A DNA stretch of 64,000 bases, taken from NCBI GenBank assembly GCA_040217155.1, contig JAVJNS010000035.1, positions 124,001 to 188,000 of the forward strand, in the 5' to 3' direction. Positions 35,136 through 44,291 of this stretch are shown in pieces (the first letter of the stretch is position 1; every line of letters starts with the position of its first letter). This stretch comes from Pelagibius sp040217155 (GTDB lineage Bacteria; Pseudomonadota; Alphaproteobacteria; Kiloniellales; Kiloniellaceae). Made by a program: the position numbers and the translations under genes. Under the pieces are notes generated by a model, which had not been told where the DNA came from, searched no databases, and was given only the letters and a program-made list of their open reading frames with translations.

Positions 35136-35780
35136 ATGACGCCACAAGACTTTCAGGCACGAGTCCCTGTTTCACGTGAAACACTGGATAAGTTCCGTGC
35201 CTATGCGGCGCTGCTCGCAAAGTGGAGCCGCGCCATCAACCTGGTCGGCCCGAACACTCTGCCTGACCTCTGGCGCCGTCATTTCCTCGATTCCGCGCAG
35301 CTGGCCGACTACTTGCCGCAGCCGGTGGCAGGGCGGCCGCGGATCCTTCTCGACGTCGGGGCGGGGGCCGGCTTTCCCGGCTTGGTCCTGGCGCTGCTCG
35401 GTTGCGGCCAGGTGCATCTGGTCGAGTCGGATCGGCGGAAGACCGAGTTCCTTCGGGAGGCATTGCGCGTGACCGGCGCCTCGGCCGAAATCCATGCCCG
35501 GCGCGTCGAGAGCCTGGCCCTGCCCCACGTCGACGTGGTGACCTGCCGGGCTTTTGCCCCGCTGCCGCGGCTCTTGCAGGTGACCGAGCCGTTTTTGCGC
35601 CCCCGCGAGGGCGAGGGGCAGCCGATCGGGCTCTTTCTCAAGGGCCGCCGGGTCGATGAGGAATTGACCGAGGCTGGCAAAAAGTGGAGACTGCGCGTAG
35701 ACCGATTTGAGAGCGAGACCGACGCCAAAAGCTCAATCTTGCGTCTCAAACTTCTATCTCTTGGGGATGGAGCGTCTTGA
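35136..35780 (+). CDS. rsmG: 16S rRNA (guanine527-N7)-methyltransferase
   Basis: 214 aa from the ATG at 35136; an earlier start at 35097 is possible but unlike the family. The SAM-binding motif LDVGAGAGFPGLVLALLG and VTCRAFAPLPRLL are typical of RsmG (GidB). It modifies G527 of 16S rRNA, and its loss causes low-level streptomycin resistance in many bacteria. The N-terminal residues VSRET are encoded by an embedded parS site. Confidence 0.95.
   Translation: MTPQDFQARVPVSRETLDKFRAYAALLAKWSRAINLVGPNTLPDLWRRHFLDSAQLADYLPQPVAGRPRILLDVGAGAGFPGLVLALLGCGQVHLVESDRRKTEFLREALRVTGASAEIHARRVESLALPHVDVVTCRAFAPLPRLLQVTEPFLRPREGEGQPIGLFLKGRRVDEELTEAGKKWRLRVDRFESETDAKSSILRLKLLSLGDGAS
35168..35183. repeat. 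parS: parS centromere site 2, inside the rsmG coding sequence
   Basis: The exact 16-bp palindrome TGTTTCACGTGAAACA occurs again at 35168-35183, within codons 11-16 of rsmG, where it reads V-S-R-E-T. It is 2.1 kb from site 1 and about 0.6 kb before parA. Both ParB binding and protein coding constrain these bases. Confidence 0.97.
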
Positions 35781-36631
35781 ACCTACAATATATTGAAGCG
35801 CCGTCGGAGCGTGGGACAGTCCCGCCGACAGCGATTGCGACCCGGGTGCTTGCTGTCGCCAACCAGAAGGGCGGCGTCGGCAAGACCACGACCACGGTCA
35901 ATCTGGCGACCGCCTTGGCCGCTTGCGACAAGCGCGTCCTGATCGTCGACCTGGATCCTCAAGGCAACGCCAGCACCGGTCTCGGTGTGGCGCCGGATAA
36001 GCGCGATCACAGCGCCTACCAGGTGCTGCTCGACAACATGCCCATGGACGCGGCGGTCACCAAGACCCTGGTCCCGGGTATGGATATCGTGCCCTCCGGT
36101 GTCGATCTCTCGGGCGCCGAGCTGGAACTCATCGATGTGGCGCAGCGCGAATACCGCCTGCGCGACGCCATCACCGCGGTACGCGGGACATACGACTACG
36201 TGCTGATCGACTGTCCGCCGGCGCTTGGCCTGCTGACCTTGAACGCTCTGGTGGCGGCGGATTCGGTCCTGGTGCCGCTGCAGGCCGAATTCTACGCGCT
36301 GGAGGGTCTCAGCCATCTGATGCGCACCATCGACCGTGTACGCCGCGCCCTCAATCCGGCGCTCTCGCTGCAGGGTGTGGTCCTTACCATGTTCGATCGC
36401 CGAAACAATCTCTGCGAGATGGTGGCGGCGGATGTACGTGAATACCTCGGCGAGCGCGTTTACAAGACCATGATTCCGCGAAATGTACGGGTTTCCGAAG
36501 CGCCGTCCCACGGCAAACCGGTGCTGCTCTACGACATGCGCTGCGCCGGTGCCCAGGCTTATATCCGCTTGGCCCGTGAAATTCTGCAGCGCGAGAACGG
36601 CCTGGCCGGCGAACCCGCACTGGCGTCTTAA
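35777..36631 (+). CDS. parA: chromosome partitioning ATPase ParA
   Basis: 284 aa, started at a TTG that overlaps the rsmG stop (TTGA). The deviant Walker A NQKGGVGKTTTTVNLA is near residues 29-44, with the signature Lys, and the switch-like LDPQGNASTGLG and LIDCPPALGLLTLNALVAAD follow. With ParB and parS it segregates origins. The N-terminal ~20 residues before the core vary in the family, so the start is moderately sure. Confidence 0.96.
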   Translation: MNLQYIEAPSERGTVPPTAIATRVLAVANQKGGVGKTTTTVNLATALAACDKRVLIVDLDPQGNASTGLGVAPDKRDHSAYQVLLDNMPMDAAVTKTLVPGMDIVPSGVDLSGAELELIDVAQREYRLRDAITAVRGTYDYVLIDCPPALGLLTLNALVAADSVLVPLQAEFYALEGLSHLMRTIDRVRRALNPALSLQGVVLTMFDRRNNLCEMVAADVREYLGERVYKTMIPRNVRVSEAPSHGKPVLLYDMRCAGAQAYIRLAREILQRENGLAGEPALAS

Positions 36632-36779
36632 GATCGCCGCCGCGCCGGCAAGCAGATTGTTCCGCTAGTGGAATGAATGACCGGCAGGGTTCCCACCGGG
36701 CGGAGAGGACGGACTGGCGGATCCTGGTCGGTGAACGGCCTGCCACGGCAGGGGCGGCCGGAACAGGGAAGACGGAGAA

Positions 36780-37697
36780 ATGACTGACGGGCCCCCATCG
36801 GATCACGCCAAGCGCACCAACCTGGGCCGCGGCCTGGCGGCCCTGTTCGGCGAAGATAACGAAGACTATGCCTCGCTGGACAAGGTGCGCGCGACCAAGA
36901 CGATCCCCGTAGAGCATCTGCGACCCGGCAAATTCCAGCCGCGCCGCCATTTCGATGAAGCCGCCGTCGCCGCGCTGGCGGAGTCGATCAAGGCCCAGGG
37001 GATTCTGCAACCCATCTTGGTGCGTCGGGTCGCCGAGCGGCCGAATGAATTCGAGATTGTCGCCGGCGAACGTCGTTGGCGGGCGGCTCAGGTCGCCAGA
37101 CTCCACGAAGTGCCGGTCCTTATCCGCGACCTCACCGATGCGGAATCGCTGGAGCTGGCCATTGTCGAGAATGTCCAGCGGCAAGACCTGACCCCATTGG
37201 AAGAAGCGGAGGGTTACCGGCGGCTGATCGAGGAGTTCCAGCACACCCAAGAAGACTTGGCGCGGGCGCTGGGCAAGAGCCGCAGCCACATCGCCAATAC
37301 CTTGCGGCTTCTTGGATTGCCGGAAGGAATCAAGCTGCTGCTCGACGAGGGTAAGCTGACCACCGGTCACGCGCGTACGCTGATCGGCTGTGATGACGCC
37401 GAAGCGCTGGCGCAAAAGATCATCGGCAAAGGCCTCAATGTCCGCCAGGCCGAACGCCTGGTCCAGCAGGCGAAGTCGGCTCACAACTCTTCCGCGACGG
37501 CAAGAAAACACGCTGTAGATCTGCCGAAAGGCACCGATACCATTGCCCTGGAACGCGATCTTACTGCATTGCTCGGTCTCAAGGTCAGCATCAACTTCCA
37601 AGGCACTGGAGGATCGCTGACAATCCACTACAAGACCCTCGAGCAGTTGGACGACGTCCTGCACCGGCTCAATCAGATGCCGCCACCAAATATCTGA
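36780..37697 (+). CDS. parB: chromosome partitioning protein ParB
   Basis: 305 aa. It begins with the family signature KRTNLGRGLAALFGEDNED. The ParB/Srx domain holds GERRWRAAQVA (CTP-binding motif region), and the HTH region LARALGKSRSHIANTLRLLGLP follows. The C-terminal dimerisation region has LTALLGLKVSINFQGTGGSLTIHYKTLEQLDDVLHRL. It loads on parS and slides as a CTP-dependent clamp. It is 148 bases from parA in the same direction. Confidence 0.96.
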   Translation: MTDGPPSDHAKRTNLGRGLAALFGEDNEDYASLDKVRATKTIPVEHLRPGKFQPRRHFDEAAVAALAESIKAQGILQPILVRRVAERPNEFEIVAGERRWRAAQVARLHEVPVLIRDLTDAESLELAIVENVQRQDLTPLEEAEGYRRLIEEFQHTQEDLARALGKSRSHIANTLRLLGLPEGIKLLLDEGKLTTGHARTLIGCDDAEALAQKIIGKGLNVRQAERLVQQAKSAHNSSATARKHAVDLPKGTDTIALERDLTALLGLKVSINFQGTGGSLTIHYKTLEQLDDVLHRLNQMPPPNI

Positions 37698-37763
37698 TTC
37701 TTCGAAGTTTCCGAAAGTCACAGGCGCCCAAGCCCCAGCACCGATCCGACCATCTCAAGGAAT

Positions 37764-38795
37764 TCAATCCGGGCGCCGGCGCCGGCCCGGTGCGTTGGCG
37801 GCAATTTCCAGCAGAACCCGAGAAGCCAGGGTCTCCGCCGGCGCGCCACTTCTCTTGCAGGCGGCCTCGGCCTCCAGCAACCGGTCCAGCGCCCGCGCCA
37901 GGTTGCGAGGCCGCCACGCCGAGGCCTGCGCCTTGAATGCCGGTGCCGCCTTCCAAAACACCGGCGGCCGAAGCCGCTTCATGGCGTCTTCCGCGGCCCC
38001 GCCGGCCCCGGCGACCGCATGGATGCGCTGAAAATGCCGGGCCACTGCGCGCAACAGGGTAATCGGAGAGTTTCCCTCGCTGAGGCTGCGCCGCAAGGCA
38101 CGCTCCAACGCCGGCAGGTCCCCGGAACCCGTCGCCAAAGCCACGTCGTCAAGGCTGAGCAATGCCGAATCACCGACACAGGTCTCGGCATCTTCGAGAG
38201 TGATCTCGCCGTTGCCGCTGCCTTTGTACAGCAGCACCTTTTCCAGTTCGCGATGGGTCAGCGCCCGGTCGCCGCCAAGTTGCCCGGCCAAGAACGCCAC
38301 GGCCTCCCGACTGATCCCGACGCCGGCCGCGGCAAAGAATCCCTGCACCACCGTCGCCAGACTCTGGCCATCGTCGTGATAGCACGCCAATGCCGCGGTC
38401 CGCTGATCCGCCTCGAAGAGCTTGCGCAGGGTCGAGCGCGCCGGCAGGTCGCCCCCGTCGAGGACCACGAAGGCCTCGCCAGGCGATTCCTTCAGGAAAT
38501 CCTCCACGATGGCGGTGAGGCGGTCGCCGGCGTCACGTACGCGTACAAATCGCCGGCCGCCGCCAAACACCATGGCCGCCGCTTCATCCGACAGCCGCGC
38601 GGGGTCGTCCAGGATTTGACTTCCGGATAATTCCGTGACCGCGAAGGGATCATTCGGATCGGCCACGATCTTGGCCAACAAGGCCGCGCCGCGCTCCCGG
38701 CGCAGGCCGGCGTCGGGTCCATACAGAAGGACCGCGCGTACATCCGGTCCCGGCGCCTGGACAAAACGGTCCGCCTGCTTGGCGTTCAGCTTCAT
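37764..38795 (-). CDS. holA: DNA polymerase III delta subunit
   Basis: 343 aa, clamp-loader subunit that opens the beta clamp. MKLNAKQADRFVQAPGPDVRAVLLYGPDAGLRRERGAALL is the typical N-terminus; a degenerate P-loop-like segment GPDAGLRRERG is non-catalytic, as in the family. It converges with parB and lies 18 bases downstream of lptE. The conserved alphaproteobacterial order is leuS-lptE-holA. Confidence 0.9.
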   Translation of the reverse strand: MKLNAKQADRFVQAPGPDVRAVLLYGPDAGLRRERGAALLAKIVADPNDPFAVTELSGSQILDDPARLSDEAAAMVFGGGRRFVRVRDAGDRLTAIVEDFLKESPGEAFVVLDGGDLPARSTLRKLFEADQRTAALACYHDDGQSLATVVQGFFAAAGVGISREAVAFLAGQLGGDRALTHRELEKVLLYKGSGNGEITLEDAETCVGDSALLSLDDVALATGSGDLPALERALRRSLSEGNSPITLLRAVARHFQRIHAVAGAGGAAEDAMKRLRPPVFWKAAPAFKAQASAWRPRNLARALDRLLEAEAACKRSGAPAETLASRVLLEIAANAPGRRRRPD

Positions 38796-38813
38796 CGCCG
38801 CCTCGACCGATCC

Positions 38814-39338
38814 TCAGCGCTTGGAAAAATGGAGTGCCAGCCGCGTCTGGATGTCGTCCGCCAGTTCCCGTAGTGCGCGCTCGCGCGCATCGCCTTCGGA
38901 GACCGTCGTCGCAAATGGGTTCTCCAGAATGTCGTAGCTGGTCGTCGAGGTCGAGCGCCCGGACAGCAGCGCCACCTGCCCATTATAGTCGAGCAGCGCA
39001 AAATCAGCCTGCATGCGAAGGTTGGCGCGAGTCGCGGTCTCGTCGCGCCGCACCCCGGATTCGCTCAACGACTCGACGAGGGTCACCCGCAGCCGATAAC
39101 TCGGCGACACCGGCTGCCCTGTCGGATTGAGCCGATCGCGCAAGAAATTGTGCATCTGCTGGCCGACCCGGTCCTGCAGGGGCTCAATGCGCACGGCGGC
39201 GAGATCGGCCACGACCTCGGCGTCGTTGTCCCGCTTGCTGTAGAGCGGCTGAAACCCGCAAGCGGAGAGACCCCCGAGCAGCCCCAACGCCGTCGCCCCC
39301 AGCGCGGCGCGGCATGTACTTCTCCTAGACCACGACAT
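38814..39338 (-). CDS. lptE: LPS-assembly lipoprotein LptE
   Basis: 174 aa from the ATG at 39338, which overlaps the end of leuS by 14 bases. A signal peptide ends in the lipobox LLGGLSACGFQPLY. LptE plugs the LptD barrel to deliver lipopolysaccharide to the outer leaflet. The body is short (SYRLRVTLVESLSESGVRRDETATRANLRM), matching alphaproteobacterial LptE. The location between leuS and holA supports the call. Confidence 0.87.
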   Translation of the reverse strand: MSWSRRSTCRAALGATALGLLGGLSACGFQPLYSKRDNDAEVVADLAAVRIEPLQDRVGQQMHNFLRDRLNPTGQPVSPSYRLRVTLVESLSESGVRRDETATRANLRMQADFALLDYNGQVALLSGRSTSTTSYDILENPFATTVSEGDARERALRELADDIQTRLALHFSKR

Positions 39339-41889
39339 TGACAATCCGGTTCCTGACCACGATGACCTTGCGCGCCTCCTTGCCGTCCATCGCCCGCTGC
39401 ACCGACGGCTCGGCCAGGGCCACCGTCTTGGCGCGCTCTTCCTCGGCATCGACGGGCAGGGTTATGGTAGCACGCTTCTTGCCGTTTACCTGCACCGCCA
39501 AAATGACCTGCTCGTCGCTGACCAATGCCGGATCGGCCGTCGGCCAGGGCTCATCGACAAGAAAATGCCCGTAGCCGAGTTGCGTCCACAACTCTTCACA
39601 GAGATGCGGCATCATCGGGCCGGCGAGACGCACCAGCAGCTCAAGACCTTCGCGCAACACCCAGGCATCGCCCGGCGCCACCGCCTTGAACCCACCGAGA
39701 CTGTTGGCCAGCTCGTAAATCCGCGCGACGCCGCGGTTGAAGCGGAACTGTTCGAGATCGTCGCCACAGGCGGCGACCGTCTTGTGGACAGCGCGCCGCA
39801 GCTGCTGCGCCGCCGTGGACAGCGCGGCCGGCGGCGGCGCTTCCTTGGCCGGCAGCGCCGCCAGGTTCTCGGTGACGAGGCGCCAGAGGCGCTGAGCGAA
39901 ACGCCAGGCCCCTTCGACGCCGGCATCGGTCCACTCCATGTCGCGTTCCGGCGGCGAATCGGACAGCATGAACCAGCGGGCGGTGTCGGCCCCAAAGGTG
40001 CTGATGATGGCCTCCGGATCGACCACATTGCGCTTCGACTTGCTCATCTTCTCGGCGCGCCCGACGGTCACAACAGCCCCGCTATCGAGCTGCTGCGCCC
40101 CGCCCTCGGTCGTCTTCTCGATTTGTTCCGGAAACAGCCACTTTCCCTCCGCGTCCTTATAGGTCTCATGACAGACCATGCCTTGGGTAAAGAGGCCGGC
40201 GAAGGGTTCGCTCACGCCGACATGACCGGTCGCCGCCAAGGCGCGGGTGAAAAAGCGGGCATAGAGAAGGTGCAGGATGGCGTGCTCAATGCCGCCGATG
40301 TATTGGTCGACCGGCAGCCAGTAATCCACCGCGTCGCGCTCCACCGGCGTCTCGGCACGCGGGCTGCAGAAGCGCGCGAAATACCAAGCGGAGTCGACGA
40401 AGGTGTCCATCGTGTCGGTATCGCGCTCGGCCGCGCCCCCGCAATTCGGGCAGGTGGTCTGTTTCCAGGTCGCATGATGGACCAGCGGGTTGCCCGGCCG
40501 ATCGAAGGTCACGTCTTCGGGCAGGCGCACCGGCAAGTCGGCTACCGGAACCGCCTGCGGCCCGCAGCCGGCGCAGTGGATCACCGGGATCGGACAGCCC
40601 CAATAACGTTGGCGCGAGATCCCCCAATCGCGCAGCCGATACTGCACTTTGCCTTCGCCGTCGCCCTGTGCGGCCAGCTTGTCAATGGCGGCGCGCTTAG
40701 CCTCGGCGACCTCGAGCCCGTCGAGAAAGTCGGAGTTGAAAGCCCTGCCGTCGCCGGTGAAGGCTTCGTCGCAAATCTCGAACGTTTCGGCATCTGCATC
40801 CGGCGGCAGCACGACGGGCACCACGGCGAGGCCGTACCTGCGCGCGAAGTCCAGATCGCGCTGGTCGTGCGCCGGACAGCCGAAGATCGCCCCGGTGCCG
40901 TACTCCATGAGCACGAAATTGGCGATAAAGACCGGCAGCTTCAGCTCCGGCAGGAAGGGATGCTGTACCGCCAGCCCCGTGGCAATGCCCCTCTTCTCGG
41001 CCGTCTCGATGGCTTCCTCGCTGGTGCCCAGGCGATTGCACTCGGCGATAAAGTCCGCCGCCTGCGGGTTGCTCCGGGCGACCTCGGCGGCCAGCGGATG
41101 ATTGGCGGCCAGGGCGCAGAACGAAGCGCCGAACAGCGTGTCCGGCCGGGTCGTGAAGACGCTCAGGCGATCGTCTCGGCCGACAATGCGAAACTGAACG
41201 GTCGCGCCCTCGGAGCGGCCGATCCAGTTGCGCTGCATCAGACGCACCTTCTCGGGCCAGCGGTCGAGGCCGTCCAGCGCCGCGAGCAGCTCGTCGGAAA
41301 AGGCGGTGATCTTGAAGAACCACTGCGACAGCTTGCGCCGTTCGATGGCGGCGCCGGAGCGCCAGCCTTTGCCGTCGATGACCTGCTCATTGGCCAACAC
41401 GGTTTGGTCCACCGGGTCCCAGTTCACTGAGGATTCCTTCCGGTAAACCAGGCCGGCCCGCATCATGTCGACGAAGAGCCGCTGCTGCTGGGCGTAGTAA
41501 CCTGGATGACAGGTGGCGATCTCGCGGTCCCAATCCAGGGAAAGTCCCATCAACTTCAGTTGGGCCCGCATGGTGGCGATGTTTTCGTAGGTCCAGCGTG
41601 CCGGATGCACGCCGCGCTCCATAGCGGCATTCTCCGCCGGCAATCCAAAGGCGTCCCACCCCATCGGATGCAGAACGTTGAATCCCTTGGCTCTTTTATA
41701 GCGCGCCACCACGTCGCCGATGGTGTAGTTGCGCACGTGCCCCATGTGAATCTTGCCGGAGGGATAGGGAAACATCTCCAGCACGTAGTACTTCTCGCGC
41801 GCCGGATCTTCCTTAACCGCGAAGCAGCCGGCCTCTTCCCATCGCTTCTGCCATTTTTCCTCGGTTTCCTGGGCGTTGTAACGGCTCAT
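39325..41889 (-). CDS. leuS: leucyl-tRNA synthetase
   Basis: 854 aa, class I aminoacyl-tRNA synthetase. The HIGH-type motif PYPSGKIHMGHVRNY and KMSKS motif EKMSKSKRNVVDP are both present, with the editing domain between them (FTTRPDTLFGASFCALAANHPLA). A CPNCGG zinc ribbon (TTCPNCGGAAERDTDTM) sits before the KMSKS loop. Ends with NRIVNVVV. It begins the leftward leuS-lptE-holA unit. Confidence 0.97.
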   Translation of the reverse strand: MSRYNAQETEEKWQKRWEEAGCFAVKEDPAREKYYVLEMFPYPSGKIHMGHVRNYTIGDVVARYKRAKGFNVLHPMGWDAFGLPAENAAMERGVHPARWTYENIATMRAQLKLMGLSLDWDREIATCHPGYYAQQQRLFVDMMRAGLVYRKESSVNWDPVDQTVLANEQVIDGKGWRSGAAIERRKLSQWFFKITAFSDELLAALDGLDRWPEKVRLMQRNWIGRSEGATVQFRIVGRDDRLSVFTTRPDTLFGASFCALAANHPLAAEVARSNPQAADFIAECNRLGTSEEAIETAEKRGIATGLAVQHPFLPELKLPVFIANFVLMEYGTGAIFGCPAHDQRDLDFARRYGLAVVPVVLPPDADAETFEICDEAFTGDGRAFNSDFLDGLEVAEAKRAAIDKLAAQGDGEGKVQYRLRDWGISRQRYWGCPIPVIHCAGCGPQAVPVADLPVRLPEDVTFDRPGNPLVHHATWKQTTCPNCGGAAERDTDTMDTFVDSAWYFARFCSPRAETPVERDAVDYWLPVDQYIGGIEHAILHLLYARFFTRALAATGHVGVSEPFAGLFTQGMVCHETYKDAEGKWLFPEQIEKTTEGGAQQLDSGAVVTVGRAEKMSKSKRNVVDPEAIISTFGADTARWFMLSDSPPERDMEWTDAGVEGAWRFAQRLWRLVTENLAALPAKEAPPPAALSTAAQQLRRAVHKTVAACGDDLEQFRFNRGVARIYELANSLGGFKAVAPGDAWVLREGLELLVRLAGPMMPHLCEELWTQLGYGHFLVDEPWPTADPALVSDEQVILAVQVNGKKRATITLPVDAEEERAKTVALAEPSVQRAMDGKEARKVIVVRNRIVNVVV

Positions 41890-42032
41890 GTCGGGGTCGC
41901 AAATTATTGGGGGTCAAGGCCGCGCCGGGCGGATGGCGCGAGAAAGGCCGGAAGCTCTCGCCGCGACCGGGCCGCGCCCGGCCGCTCCAAAGCCCGCGTC
42001 GAGAGGAGCTCTCGGCAGGGCGGTGTTCCGGA

Positions 42033-42587
42033 CTATTGGATCGAGGCGATGCGGAGCTGGCGCGCCCGCGTGAGAATGGCGTTCTCGACATCGGTCGGGG
42101 TCTGAGCCTCGATCGCCGCGTCGATCCAGGAGCCCGACTGGGCATCGCGGAGCTGCCGGAAGACCGCCGCCCTCACGCCGTCGGCCCGCAGGTCGCGGCC
42201 GAGAATGTAGACGTTGATCTTGAACCGCTCGTTGGCGGACTGCGGCGGAGAATACCAATCGGTGATGATAACGCCGCCAAAGGGGTCCGCCGAGGCCAGC
42301 GGCATGAATGAAACGGTGTCCAGGGAGGCGCGCCACAGATAGGAATTCACGCCGATGCCGGCATCGCCGCCGCTGGCATCCGGCCGCTCGACGCTGTCGT
42401 TGAGGCCGATGCGGTCGTCGCCGAGCAGCGAGCCACCGGTTTCCTCGTACTTTTCCGCCGTCTCGTCCCGGTACTTGGCTTCACCGCCAAGGCTGCAGCC
42501 GGACACGGCCAGCGCCAACGCCAGCGCCATCCAGCGCCAGCCGGCAGACCTCTTATCGAAGGTCGTTCCAATGGGCTTTGGTTCCAT
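42033..42587 (-). CDS. DUF3576 domain lipoprotein
   Basis: 184 aa from the ATG at 42587. The signal peptide ends in LALALAVSGCSLGG, a lipobox with Cys near 31. The DUF3576 core (GIGVNSYLWRASLDTVSFMPLASADPFGGVIITDWYS and RTLRADGVRAAVFRQLRD-like segments) is clear. Function unknown, but it occurs next to leuS in many Alphaproteobacteria and is probably an envelope protein. An in-frame ATG at 42614 is an alternative start. Confidence 0.85.
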   Translation of the reverse strand: MEPKPIGTTFDKRSAGWRWMALALALAVSGCSLGGEAKYRDETAEKYEETGGSLLGDDRIGLNDSVERPDASGGDAGIGVNSYLWRASLDTVSFMPLASADPFGGVIITDWYSPPQSANERFKINVYILGRDLRADGVRAAVFRQLRDAQSGSWIDAAIEAQTPTDVENAILTRARQLRIASIQ

Positions 42588-42763
42588 CGCTCTTACGTCC
42601 CTGCCTGGTGCCATTCGCGTTGCATTCGCCCGCTTGCGCGAAAGCCGCCGAACTGTTTCTGACGAGTAGATATCATAGGCCTCAGAAGCGGGCAAAAAGA
42701 AACGCTTGAATGAAAACGGGCACCTGGCCCCGGTCAAAGCGGCGAGATCGCAGCGGTTCGGGC

Positions 42764-42798
42764 AAAAAAATGGGGCGGCACCCGCGGGTGCCGCCCCA
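42764..42798 (-). terminator. intrinsic terminator of the porin gene
   Basis: On the minus strand a GC-rich hairpin (42771-42783 paired with 42786-42798, 13 perfectly complementary bases) is followed by seven T residues (A7 at 42764-42770 on the plus strand). It lies about 30 bases after the porin stop. A stem this strong fits a highly expressed outer-membrane gene. Confidence 0.92.
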
Positions 42799-42827
42799 TA
42801 AAACGACGCTATGCCGTGTGGTCTGAC

Positions 42828-43877
42828 TTAGAAGGAGACCTTCAAGCCGCTGGTGACCGCCACGATGTCGTTGCTGCCACCGGCGCCAAGGTCTTCTTCA
42901 CCGACGAAGCCGGTCAGGAAGACGCTCACGCCCGGCGCCAGATTGTAGCCGACGTTGGCCGAACCGGCGAGCAGCTCGTCATTGGAATCGTCATCTTCAG
43001 AGTAGATGCCGTTCACCGAGAAGCTCCAGGGGCCGGAAGCATAGCCGACGCCAGCGTCCCAGGCCCAGCCAGAGCCGCCATTGCCGTCGGCGTCGTCATA
43101 GACCGCGCCGGTCGCGATGGTGAAGCCGGCGAAGCTGACGGCGACACCGCCGCCGAGGCCGTAGACGTCGTCTTCCGGTTCCGCATCGGCTTTACCGATT
43201 GCGCCAACCAGGCCCAACTCGACGCCGACGCCGTTGAACTCGCCGTCGTAGCCGATGCCGATGCCGATGTGATCGTGGATGCCGGAAGAGTTTTCGCGGT
43301 TGAAGTCGTTGCCGTCGCCGCCGTCGGCGGTGTCCGGCGTGTAGCTGACGCCGGCGCTGAAGCCGTTGAAGTTCGGCGTGGTGTAGGTGATCTTCGTCGC
43401 GTCGGAAGAGTCGACGCCGTTGGCGAAGTCAGCCGAGGTCCGCGCATCACCCGCATAAGCCGAGGTCAGGAAGTTCGAGGTCGGGTTGCCGACGCCGCCG
43501 TAGTCGACGCCTGAGTTCGAGCCGTTGACCATGAAGGTGTCTTCGGCGCCGTCGTTGTTGCCGAATTCCAGCTTACCGAAGCTGCCCGACGCGAAGATGC
43601 TGTTCTCGTCGACGTTGTTGTCTTCGCCGGAGTCAGCCTCGAACTCGACACGGAACCCGAAGGTGATGCCGTTGTCGGCCATGATCGAGCCGTTGACGTG
43701 CAACTCGGTGTTGGTCGAGAACGCGAAACCACGATCCGAATCTTCGAGATCGGCGTCGCCGCCGGACGCCATGAACTGCTGGAAAGCCGAGAGCTTCAGC
43801 TCCTGAGCGGCAGCAGGGCTGGCCACCAGGACCGCAGCCCCGACAATGGCACTGCTAGCCATCAATACGTTTTTCAT
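42828..43877 (-). CDS. outer membrane porin
   Basis: 349 aa. A Sec signal peptide (MKNVLMASSAIVGAAVLVASPAAAQ) is cleaved after AQ. The mature protein is acidic, Gly/Asn/Asp-rich and alternates beta strands (FGFRVEFEADSGED; KLEFGNNDGAEDTFMVNG), ending in the aromatic VAVTSGLKVSF expected of a BAM-targeted barrel. It resembles alphaproteobacterial general porins of 16 strands. GGAG lies eight bases before the ATG. Transport specificity is unknown. Confidence 0.92.
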   Translation of the reverse strand: MKNVLMASSAIVGAAVLVASPAAAQELKLSAFQQFMASGGDADLEDSDRGFAFSTNTELHVNGSIMADNGITFGFRVEFEADSGEDNNVDENSIFASGSFGKLEFGNNDGAEDTFMVNGSNSGVDYGGVGNPTSNFLTSAYAGDARTSADFANGVDSSDATKITYTTPNFNGFSAGVSYTPDTADGGDGNDFNRENSSGIHDHIGIGIGYDGEFNGVGVELGLVGAIGKADAEPEDDVYGLGGGVAVSFAGFTIATGAVYDDADGNGGSGWAWDAGVGYASGPWSFSVNGIYSEDDDSNDELLAGSANVGYNLAPGVSVFLTGFVGEEDLGAGGSNDIVAVTSGLKVSF

Positions 43878-44291
43878 CCGAAAAGCTCCAAATACGGTGT
43901 CTATTGTGGGTACCCCAAGCCACGGGATGCGTAGTTGGTACTAGGCTGCGCTTCGGATCGCAAGGGGTGGCAGGGGTATTAAGTTGTTTTTCCGACACAC
44001 TGTGCTTTTCTCGCAACAGTGACCGATTTCGCCGTGAAGCCAAGCACTTCCAGGTTCCAGCTGCATTCGCGCTGAAGAAGGAAAACACACGTATACGGCA
44101 CTTATAACGCAAGATTGCGCTCCATAGGTGTGTTCGCTAAACCTGTCGTTAACCTTTTCAGGCGTCCGGCCTTGCAACGCCGCGGACATTTGCCTAGAGG
44201 AATGCTTCGGGATGAAACCCTGTCGGCGGCGCTTGCCGTTCCCTGCTTCGTCCCGGACACATCACCGATGTCCTTGGGTCTATGGCTTAGT
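43878..44291. promoter_or_regulatory. divergent intergenic region between porin and sulfotransferase genes
   Basis: 414 bases that must hold the promoters for both sides, but I find no convincing -35/-10 pair for either. The porin Shine-Dalgarno (GGAG) is clear. TTATAA at 44102-44107 is a possible -10 for the rightward side without a good -35. The plus-strand frame open from 44115 reads into the sulfotransferase but its first 59 residues are unlike the family, so the region is taken as non-coding. Confidence 0.45.
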
